Source: Hofstenia miamia
Taxonomy: Eukaryota; Xenacoelomorpha; Acoela
DNA: 64,000 bases
Direction: 5' to 3'
Assembly (NCBI GenBank): GCA_004352715.1
Contig: SCFE01000068.1
Span: forward strand, 1,312,884 to 1,376,883
The position numbers were made by a program, and so were the translations under genes. Below, one piece after another: positions 12,801 to 24,800 of the stretch; within the stretch, counting starts at the first letter, position 1, and every line of letters starts with the position of its first letter. Under the pieces are notes generated by a model that saw only the letters and a program-made list of their open reading frames with translations, did not search any database and was not told the DNA's origin.

Positions 12801-15800
12801 TTGGTTTAGAAAGCATGTGTGTGCCAAACGATTCAGTCATTTAGTCGACAGACGGAGTAACAGAGGAGAAATGGCCACACATTCAATATATTTCGTCTTG
12901 CGTTAATGGAAGAAATGTATGAAAGATTTATGAATTTCAGCATCCAATTCAAGCACGAAGGTGAACTATTTGTTCACAATCAAGTGGATTTCGAGACTCT
13001 CACGGTTAAATTCAACAAAATTATTCTGGCTTATAAGTGCGCGGTCAAGTCCTGCTTATTAATAGTAAATATGCAAGTTTAACCACAAAATATTTATATG
13101 CAATAATAATCAATTGCATATGCATTGTTCTAGAAAATACAGTGATTGCAATAAAAGTAGAAAATGAATTTGTTCAATAAACAAAGGTGTTAAATAAGGT
13201 GGAATTATTTATTGCCAAAAATCAGAATTGGCGGTTGGTTTTGTAAAAAAATGATTTTTTAATAATTGATTTCAAATGAACTAAATTCGAAAAAATAACC
13301 CAAATAATGTGATTTGATAGTTAAGAGGTTAAATGAATGTTTTACACTAAGTAATGAATTGCAGATTTCTTGAAACGTGATATGGCGATACTTTGGTCTT
13401 ATTTCTAAAAAAATTAGTACATAACAAGAACAGTATTGTTAAATTTTATAAAGATGAAGATAGGCTGTATAGGTCATCAATTTAATTAATTACATTTAAT
13501 AAATACTCAAACATTTTGAAATGGAAAAGATCACATAGTCAATATATTTATCATTTAATTGAAATTAATTGCATTGTTTAATTATTGTTCCAAAAACTGA
13601 GGTGATACTGTGAAAAAAATACAATATAATGAGAGAATGCAATGACATATCATCAACAATATGTGCCAAAGCTAATATCTAATATATATANGAAAAATGC
13701 AAACCTCTTTGAATGACATAGTTTGGGGATGGAGAGAGCTTGAGATGGAAGCAGGTCCTACAAACGAGAGAGGATGTAGAAGGCATCGCGGAGAAACGAG
13801 CTAGTACGCGTTGCTCGTTTATTTCCACTTTGGTTTAGAAAGCATGTGTGTGCCAAACGATTCAGTCATTTAGTCGACAGACGGAGTAACAGAGGAGAAA
13901 TGGCCACACATTCAATATATTTCGTCTTGCGTTAATGGAAGAAATGTATGAAAGATTTATGAATTTCAGCATCCAATTCAAGCACGAAGGTGAACTATTT
14001 GTTCACAATCAAGTGGATTTCGAGACTCTCACGGTTAAATTCAACAAAATTATTCTGGCTTATAAGTGCGCGGTCAAGTCCTGCTTATTAATAGTAAATA
14101 TGCAAGTTTAACCACAAAATATTTATATGCAATAATAATCAATTGCATATGCATTGTTCTAGAAAATACAGTGATTGCAATAAAAGTAGAAAATGAATTT
14201 GTTCAATAAACAAAGGTGTTAAATAAGGTGGAATTATTTATTGCCAAAAATCAGAATTGGCGGTTGGTTTTGTAAAAAAATGATTTTTTAATAATTGATT
14301 TCANATGGCCTTTTATTTTTTAACCTCCTTGCTAGGATGGCCTTCCATTACAAGTGGCCTTCAATTACAGGTTTTACTGTATATATCGACTAATTCTTAA
14401 ACAAAAAGAAAATATACAGAGAAAGAATCCTATTTTCTTTTACTTCATCATACAAATATGGAAACTTCTCTCCATTAATATTTGAGTAATTAATGCATTA
14501 TAGGTATACAACAACAACAAAAGTCTTCATTCGTCAAAAGGGTGGTTAAAGTATTGAAATTATAAAGAAAAATAATGAGTGAACAAGGTAAGAGCAGGGG
14601 TTATTAATATTAAAGAGAGGAACCAAATAGGATCAGCGCAAGGAGTAAAGAAACTACTTAAATTGAACAGAAGATGAGAAAATGGATAGTTTATGAACAG
14701 TGATTATGCAGTTAGCGATAGGAATAAGGAATAATGTTGATGATGAAGTTGTGGGCATCGGGCTTTGTGAGTGCGCATTTGAAGAATGACAGTAAAACTA
14801 TCAGAGCATTTAGAATGGGAGGGAGCCAATTAAATATAATAAAAAGGGTCACGAGTTGAAGAAAAGAAGATCAAGAATGTGGCCAAATTTGTTAACACCA
14901 ATAACTATAAGAAAATTAGGATATTAATAACTCTAATATTCAATTAAATAAAAATAAAACATTGTAAACTTACCACACTTAAGGCTTAAGTTAATTGCAA
15001 AAACAAGCCATTTGAGTGACGTTCTAACTCGTCAGATAATTATTACCGCTGTCAGAATGAAATTAAAACAATAACGTAGCATATCACACAAGCCAATGGT
15101 TATTTTACAAATCATTGCGTACAAATAGTTTATGAATGCAAGCTCTCTAACAAATAAAATATTAAATACGTACAGACTTTCAAAGAATTCAGCCAAATTA
15201 TTACTATAATATATGACTTGTGCATTGATACACGTAATCAATGTCTGTGCTACAACTGAATAAATCAGAAACTATATAGACTTCCAAAAACTTATTTGGT
15301 AAATTAATAAAACTACTATTTCAAATTTTTTAACTTTTTGCTCAATGGAAATTTCCGTAAAAAATCATGTCATAACGCTCAGCTTAGTTGTCTGTTCCAA
15401 CCTGTTACTATGCAAGTGCATAGCGCAAGTGCTAGTTTGGCATAAAAACGGCAATATTCAAAAGAATTAAGTTTTAAAAACGGTTTTGTTTATGCATTTC
15501 AAGCAACAATGCACAATTAAAACCATGATTTCAAAATCAAAAACATTTTAAAGTTGCACAAAAACAGTAAATGAAATCGTGTTGGCACCAAAGTTGGAAA
15601 CAAGTCAGAAATTTAATGCCCAACACAAAACAAGGTATTTTTTCAATTGGCTCATCTTTTAAAAAAATTAAATGCCTTTTTTCTGTGACGTCATTGATTA
15701 TTGTCACTTTATTCACTGCAAATTTCAGTGGTAATTAACCTGATAGTGGACAGATACTAACTTTGCTAAATCATACGTTAAAGCTTGTTAGCAATAATAA

Positions 15801-18800
15801 ATTTTTCCTAAAAAATTTCATGTATTTCGGATTATTGCGAATTAGGTTATGAAGAGTCGTATTCACAATAGACCGATTTCAAATTTTCTTCAGTGATTTC
15901 TCAACAGTTCAACAAATATACTTGGTGTCAGAAAAAAAATTAATACTATAATCCCCCTTTAAAAAACTTCCTAAAAAACTTTCAATGCAAAAAATCGAAA
16001 CCGTGGTTTTTACTAAATATTGCACCGGAACCAAAACTAAAATCTAAGACATTCAATCCCTAAGAATATCTATAAGGTTTTGGCAAAAAAGAACACGAAC
16101 AATCAAACATCGCGGATTTCCATTCTATGATAGTACATAACAATGCAAAATTGCCAGCTAGCATGCAAGATGATTCTTCAGCATACTGAATCCATTGATT
16201 AACGAAGCAATATGTTAACAACAACGTTGTTTACAAATGAACATTTGCAACATTGTCAGTCTTTTACTAGACTGCAATTCGACGCCCGAATTTACAGCGT
16301 GTAATTGTTTAAGCGCGTCACAGGATATAGTTTATAATCAAACCATCTGTGTGATGACATTACAGAATTTACTGAAGAATACACATTAAACATAGACATT
16401 ACATTAGCGAATGGAATACAAAATATATAGCATTGAAAAAACATCCCAATTTTTTGGGAAAATTGGAACATTATAAGGATGTTTTTGCAACTGTTGAACA
16501 TCCGAGTTCTCTGAAATGAAGACGTTTTCGTTCGCTTAAAGAAATCAATAAGACACATCTCAATCGTGTGGTTAACAGCTTAATTATGTAGTGAGGTAGA
16601 GATGAGCGCGGTAAAGATTTCGTAAGAATTTTATTACGGCATAGAAAAAATCTTCCCCGCTAAACGCCGCAATGTGCGTTTTTAGCGCAATAAATGAAAT
16701 TTTTCTGCGATATACCACACAAACGTCAATTTTTAACTTCCTAGGAAAAGATGAATATTTCTGAATTGTTTTTAGGGTTATGGATCATCCGTAAAAAACC
16801 CTAACGACAATTTCTTAGGTATTTTATCAATTCATTAAACTTTATTAAAGTAGAATCTAATTTTCCATATGCAAAAATTACTATTAATACTTTTTGAGAA
16901 ATACTTAGAGATTTTAAATTATAGAACAATACACGTTATCAGTATGACTTTTATGCCTTAGCAAATTGTTTTAGTTCTACCGTTAACCACCGCAATTGTT
17001 TAAATCGCACAGCACTCATTTTTATTTATATGTAATGAGCTAAAGTACTAGTTTTGATCCATTGCGTTGGATTATAATTGTTTGAAGATTTACATATTTC
17101 ATCCAATTTCCAAACATCATAATTGAAAATTTCTTTGAACAATAGGTAAGCAAAATTTTTTAAAAAATTGTTCTAGAAATTGGAGATTCTAAAACTGTAT
17201 TCGTGGATTTGAAAAGGTGACTCCAACCCCGAAAATAATGATGAAGTAATTTCCCTAAATTGTTGTTCTACAGTAGCAGTAAGTTTGTGCCATGCTGACT
17301 AAGAAACTGTTTCTTAAGACTGTCCGACAATTAATATATTCAGTCCAATTGATAATTGAAATTATCTGTCAAATTGGGGTTGTTTCAATTATTTATAACT
17401 ATACATAATTATACAGAATCAGATTGAATCATTTCTAATAGATCAAATAAGGATAAAAAGAGATGTCTCCACATCTATACATTAGTAAAGATCGAATAGA
17501 AGGGAACTTCATCACCATCTAAAGAAAATCATTCAAACTTTTACAGAACAGAAATGATATTTTCTTCAAGGCTCCTGGAAATAATGACAGGGTTCTGAAA
17601 AAAAACATGTCTTAAATTAATAGATTTATAATGGCTTATTAGGCTACTAATTGCTTATTAAAAATCTCTATTAGCTCTTTAATAAAACAATGTACAGTAT
17701 ATTGTTATATAGAAAATGTCGCTAGATGGCATTCATTGCTTGAAAAGAAATGTATATGAAACTACACTGATCATATTATATTTCTGACTCACAACGAATG
17801 CAATTGTTTTTGTCTGAGTAGTGTTTTTTAAAATATTCAACTGTTTTGTTTCTCTTAAAAATATGAATTACCTTGAGGAGATAATCCGAGACTAGCATAA
17901 AATCTGCGTTCGTCGCTCGTGAGTTGATCGGCAGTGACGGGTCTGCAAAGAAGCTCAAACTTGGCAACAACCGCACTGGTGCTTGCAAGACTGCGCGTGT
18001 CTATGTCGCGGGATTTCGTAGAGGACTGCTGCAACGTCGATCGCATTGGCGTAACTACATCCTAAATACAAAACATGAGAAATGAGTAACAACACCTGCG
18101 CAGAGTGCAAAGTGAACTAGTTCACTCTAATACATATAACAATTACTCACTCCCAAAAACGTGCCGTCAAACATCACAAAACTATAAGCAGTAAATCAGA
18201 TTGAGGTGGCAGAACTTTCTGAAATCTAGTAGCGATCACGTGAGTGGCCAACAGTGAAATTGTTTTGAAAATATACACAAAATTGAGATTAGAAATGCAT
18301 TTCGCAACATTGTTGAGAACAAAGTCACAACAATTGAAATAACAAATTGTATTTTGCTTTTAGCTTTGTTGTCCAAGAGGAGCCGCCTAACCTTCCACGA
18401 GGGTGAGTACCTCTCACCCCCACACGTGGCTACGGACCTGCTTGTGATAATTTTTTTTAAAAAACAAACGGGTCACTTCATTCACGATTCATTTTATGTA
18501 TCACTGTATTCATATTATAGTGAAACGATTAACTAATATTTATAGAAAAATGCCAAGTTTTTAATAGTGTTTGCGCAGCACTTTGCTTTCAAAACTATTT
18601 CTAAAAATTACTGATTGAAGAGTTTGATTTAAAGAAAAACTATTAGATAATAATGCCAGGGGTGGTCGTAGAAACTTTGAATGGGGCGATTCAATTTTTT
18701 TGCAAAATTAACTATAAAACGCTAATTTTTGTGCAAGTTATGCAAAATCTAATCATAATTTACAAAGAAATGCAATGATTTTTTAGGGTCTGCACATAAA

Positions 18801-21800
18801 CTTTAATGTTTATATTTATGAACTTGAAATCTCGTTTTTAAGACAACTGTTATTCAAAAGGAGTAGAAATTTTTTGAAAAAATGCTTTAATCTCATGAAA
18901 ACCACCAATAATTTATATTTTATTTTAATATTCATATAAAAGAAACGAAATTTCACATAATATTAAGAGGAATATATTTTAAATTTGTTTTACATTTTCT
19001 TAGATTAGAGAACATTTTACTTTTTTGGGACATTAATATTTTGAAAAAAATTTAGACTTTGTATTTTAAGCATGATAATAATTCCTAATTGTACAAGAAA
19101 TAGTGTATGGTTGCCAATCTTACATGTATCTTCTAACTTCTAAAGAAAACTATAAACATTCAAACCTCGATCAATATCAGAGCAACGAATATTTTAATTG
19201 ATGGCATTATCAATATTTATTACCTCAGGCTTTTTAAGAATCCAATAAATTCCAAAACATTGATATTGATTTAACTAACATAGAATATTGATAAATATCC
19301 TACCACAAAGTATCTCATCGCTAAATATTACTTATATTCCTTAGAGGCTAGAGAAAAAAGCCTTTTGAAGCAAATTTCGAAGAGTTACCATACAAGCAGT
19401 CGAATGAAATGATTAGTCTAATTTCAGAGGTATTTGAAAAATTGAACTACATTTTCATCCTAATTTACTGGTATAATGCAGTAGGGTAAACCATGACCAA
19501 ATTAATATATTCAATTGGCTATGGGTAAAGAAACACGTAAACATCACAACTGACCTCATAGTATCTTCTAAATTTAAAAAGATAAACTGGGGTTTACTAC
19601 AGGTTTATCATGTTTCAGTTTGCGCATTCTTTTTTGGGTTAAAGAAACCACATTTCTATAAATAACTAGATTTTTCTTTCAATACACCTCAATATTCGTC
19701 TGCCGAACAACGTTAAGAAAGAAAGTGCCTTAATATTTCACATTTAATCACGAATTATGGACCACGTACTTGCACCAAATACCAACCTTGACGAATTTTT
19801 AGCATGTACATTAGAAGAATCCAAAACTAATCATTGTCGTTGCACGTTAGAAGCAGCTAAATATTAAATTCTACAAGCCAAAATGAAAATTTCAATTTTT
19901 GAATAAACCGCTTTATCAATATCAAATGTTCTGATAAATTTTAAAATGGAGGACGAACATAAAGTATGCAAAAATACATGGCCAACCGATAGTTTAAATA
20001 TTTAATAGTAATGCTATTAAGATGTGTAGAATATGTTGCTGATAGTTTACTGTATACAAATATCTAACGAATTTGCAAATATTACAAAATATATCCACAT
20101 GCTCACTGTTTTAAGCATACAATTGTGTAAACGGCTGTGAAATGATGCAATAACGTTTCAAAGAATTGAGGCCATCCCAGTGCGAGAACGTGTTAATCGA
20201 AAACCCACGCCTCAATGTATAGTTTTAAACAAAACGTGTACATAAATTATTTCTTATCATCACGTGTACATAAATTGTTTGTTATCATTATTGCAACTCA
20301 ACATCTAAATATACAACCGCACTAACACAAGTGCACTTATAATTATGCTGAAATCTCGATATGCAAATAATTAAAATGAAAGAAGTCAAGGGTTAATTGT
20401 TTCTATTTGAGTTAAATCAAATTTTATTGATATTAATTCCATTAGGTTTGAATCTTGAAAGGAAATGCTAAAATGCAATTGATCACTTAAACTTTAATTT
20501 GTTTCAATGAATAACCTCAATACCAACAAAAGCAGAAAAGCCTTCTCAAGTAAAATGACATTAGAGAATAACCCGAAATGAAGACATGTAAAAGCAGCAA
20601 TGAAGTAATCGAGTAACTAAAAACCTAACACCTGTACATGCCTAATAACATCAAGATCACATAATTATTTTAAATGTAGCTAATCAAGGCTAAATTCGAA
20701 GTTCCATAAATAAATTGAATATAACTCAAGCATGTCTACTTTCTATAGGAATATTCATACACTTAAATGCAATAGAAATAACTAATGAAGAAAAATAAAC
20801 TCGTCATATTTTTGAAGAAGTTGATTAAAAGTTGTTTGTATTGCCCAAGAAAACGTTTATTTTGCCAATATAAGAAAACAAGACGAAATTTATTCTGCCT
20901 TTACATCAGCAATATGGAGCATCGGTTGATTCCTTTAATGTCAGAAATTTGCCTGAAACTTTCAAACCCATATCGAAAAAATCATAATATCAATCATTGT
21001 AATAATGCAACGAAAATCCCATAACATACCGCCATCGGTAAAATTGTTTTCAGCATTTTTTTTCAACGCAGCTTATTGTTTACTTTGACATTGTAAAATG
21101 GATATTAGTACCAACAGTAAGCATAGCAGGTTTAGGAAATAGCCATGAAACTTTTTTAAATAAGGCAACTTTTAGCGGCGTGAGTACAAAGCGGCGCTTT
21201 GTAGTTAAGGGAAAATTTTCATTCATGAACTCTAATTAAATTAAACACATACTTTGCCGAAATTTCAATAAATTCGAATTTTCAAAACTTTTGAACTAAA
21301 CGTTGTTCCCTACCAAATTTAAAGCTCTATAAGTAAACATTAATTTTTATGAAATTTAAGAAAGAACCTTCTGTTAGGAAATTAATAACAGCAAAATTTC
21401 TTCCTAGTATGTTTTTGCTTGCTGCAATTCTATGTTGCATGGTTTTCCGGTATGTGGTTTTGTAAATGGGGGCTTCACCAGACATGAATGTCATTTGTCA
21501 GAGATTAATCTATATAATGCTTTCACATGCACTAAAGTTTGAGAATCCAAATCGATGGAAATATGCTACATTCATCTATAAACGCATCAATGTCTTTCTT
21601 TTGAAATAATTAATTACGTTTGTAAGGAAGAATCATTTTAATCTAAGTCAGTAAATAAAATAATTTACATGAGTGTGTGATATTTGCACAATGTTATTGA
21701 ACTTTTCCCTTTCCTTAATAAAACTCAATAAAACGCATACTGTGTGAAAACATTAAATTTTATTTCATTTGTTACAAGTAGTTTGAAACAATGAAAACCA

Positions 21801-24800
21801 AAGTCGAGAAGGGCTTTTGTACTTACAAAAAGCAATCTTAATATTGAAATCGACCTAAAACCACACCGCAACATTATCTTACCGCAGAAACACTAACTTC
21901 ACCGCGGTATAGCGTAATGCTCAAAAGTTACCGCAGTTACCAACAAATCCTAAATTATATTTGTTATCCACGGATATTGTAATACTGAAATGGACCATAC
22001 ATAAGTGAAAGTAGTAATTTGAAAATGCATTTTAATTCTTGTTGCCATTTTCTTAACTTTACCAATAAAAAACTAATCCAAACTAAATTGTTTGTCAATT
22101 TCCACTTCTAACTCTGTGGATATATACTTTTAACTAATTATTTCTGAATTCAATGTTCATTAGGTGGGTTAAAGACAATAAACTGCGCTTTTTCAATATT
22201 TATATTAAATTTATTAAGTATTGAATTATTAAGTAAAATAATCGACTAGTATTTATTGTGAATATGTATTATCTACTTTGAGGTGTTGACGCCCTGCTAG
22301 AAATTAATCCCATAAGAAATCTTGCTGCTCTTCTCGAGGTCTTTATCTATATATTTAATTGAGAGAATTGATAGTATTGTAGTTGATTTTTCTAAGGATT
22401 GCACTTAATATTTCCTGCCACTAATGCTATTGCAACAGATGTGCTAAAACCCAAGCGAAATCCCAATTTGCTACTTAAAAGGAAGTTAAAATAATAAAGA
22501 TCTGTTAGCTTACAGTGCTGGTCAAATTAGACGAATCTTCATTTCTGTGATTTTCAAGCCGCATTGTTTTTTATGATGATTTATTATTTACAATGAATAA
22601 ACAAAAGAACAATTATATATAGAATCAAAATAGACAAAAATCTTTTAAAAAATCTACTTTAAAATATTCTAATATTTACTTTGTATTGTTCATGGTATAT
22701 TGCGTAATTTGTCAACACTAGATTGTATGTTCATATCTGTCTCTTCTGTTTCAAATATGTATGTAGTCTACTGTGACTAATGCGTGTACGATTGAATGCC
22801 CCAGGAAACGACCAATCAGAGGTCTTCTGCAAATTTTAGCGCTTTCTACATTCATAAATACTGTAGATTCTTACTTTTTGTATCCGACACTATGGGGAAA
22901 CTAAGAGATTTAACTACCGAAAAACGAGGTACAATCTGTTCTTCACTTCAGCACGCTTGTAAAAATAACTCCCCGATTGCTAGAGATCATGGAGTCAGCG
23001 AAACAATCAATCGACGACTTAAATCAAAACTGCATTTGGGATCTCAAAGAAAATATGCCAGTCAGCGAGTTGGAAGGTATGGTCAAAAATGCAAGATTTC
23101 TGGACGTACTGCAAGTGTGATGATTAGAGAAGTTAAGAAAGACCCATTCCAATCATCAGACAAGATCCGTAGCAGTTTGGCAGCACATGGAGTTGACGTT
23201 TCTGCAAAACAGTGAGGCAATGTTTTAATAAAGAAGACTACCACTGCAGGGTTGCATTGAGGAAACATAAATTGATAGCCAGGATGAAGCAGCAGAGGGT
23301 TGAATTTGCACAGAGATATCAGCACTACACTGTGAATGATTGGCAAAAGGTCAGTCCTTAACATTTTTTCAAGTTTCTCTTTTTTAATGTGCAACTTAAA
23401 ATTCTACTGTTTGCTAAATGTCTATTAGAAATTCATTTCTTATGTTTTTATTTGTAGGTGGCCTTTAGTAATGAAAGCAGCTTCCTTACAGTGAATGAGG
23501 GCCGAAACCCCGACGAGTGCCTATTTTATGCGGCTAGCCGCATTAAGAGCGTCTACACCGTTCTCTGCTTTAGTAGCCGCATTATCTTGGTTTAATTGCT
23601 CTTCCACACCAAGCCGTATTAGTGATAGATAAACAACTTGGTCAATCATTTTGTTTACCCTTTCAATTGTGATTGGCTCACTACCTTGTATGTAACCAAT
23701 TAGAATTCACCAAAATAAATATATTTTACTTAAGCAGAACACGTGCAAACGAGGATTAACAAAATCTATAAAAAATAATTTTGATCAACAAATGGTGCCG
23801 TATCTGCTACTACGCCGAATTTAGCTGCCCTGCATCTCGTGAACACATGCGGAGGCGTGAAATCTGCTCCGGAGGAGCAATTATATCGAGATAATGCGGC
23901 TACTAAAGTGGGACACGTGTCGACGCCCATAATGCGGCTAGCCGCATTATTCGCTTTTTTACCGGATCATCCGCTTCATGTAAACAGTCCTACTGTGATT
24001 TCACTAACGGGGAAGTAATTACGAAACATTGTCACGCAATTAAATTAAAGTATACACCAGTTCAGTTTTTCAGCGAATTTTATAGAATAGTTCGATAATA
24101 CGAATTTTATGAATTTTAATCACCTTGAAAATACCGCAAATCTTAAAATTAAATACAAATGAATTGTTTCAATATAAACATGAAAGAAATCGTTGGAGAA
24201 ATAATTTATAGATTGATGGCTATGCATATTCAATAACTTATTGATGAAAAATATTTCGAAATTTTTGTTGTTCTTTTATGTTATATATGAGCAATATTTC
24301 TTAACTTCAATCTTTCTGCGTGTTCGCATATTTGTGTAATTTTTTTCTTAAATATTTTAAAATGAAATAACTGAAATATAAAAAGTTGTAACACTATGCT
24401 AGACGAACAACTTTTATCAACAATTTTTGTCGCCAACTAAAATAGTTTGTGTAGCATACTCTCCAACTTTGGTCTAAAACTAAATGACTAAAATTGCTCG
24501 TTTACCATACCAAATCAACAACAAAAGTTGTCAAAAATTGGTGACAAAAGTTGTTCGTGTAGCATGGCCTTAAATGTGATGTCCATGTAGAGGAGTAACT
24601 TGAAAACAAGATTGTTTGGGGCTCATTTTCAAGGTTTTTTGTGTCGGATTCGACAGATAATAAGGGTTACTAGGCTATGATTGGAGTTGCTTATCTTCAA
24701 GTTGATAGTGTGCTGCATATAATAAAGACCTGTTTTCTTAAGTGAACAGATGATCATCGTTTGTGACATTTCTGCGAAGAGACTGAGAGCACATATAATA

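Larger units (their letters stand above)
22514..23527 (+). mobile_element. 5' half of a second Tc1-like transposon
   Basis: It begins at TA with cagtgctggtcaaatta, a classic Tc1-family terminal repeat. The 3' end is missing: the transposase is cut by the MITE at 23528, and I find no continuation or matching terminal repeat beyond it. Confidence 0.85.

Noticed and set aside
20785-21024. 79-codon plus-strand frame
   Set aside because: AT-rich, low-complexity composition and no supporting features.
21166-21945. A transposon of about 780 bp with ends ggcaacttttagcg and ggtaacttttgagc (reverse complement)
   Set aside because: The inverted match is only about 10-12 bp and imperfect; not enough to call.
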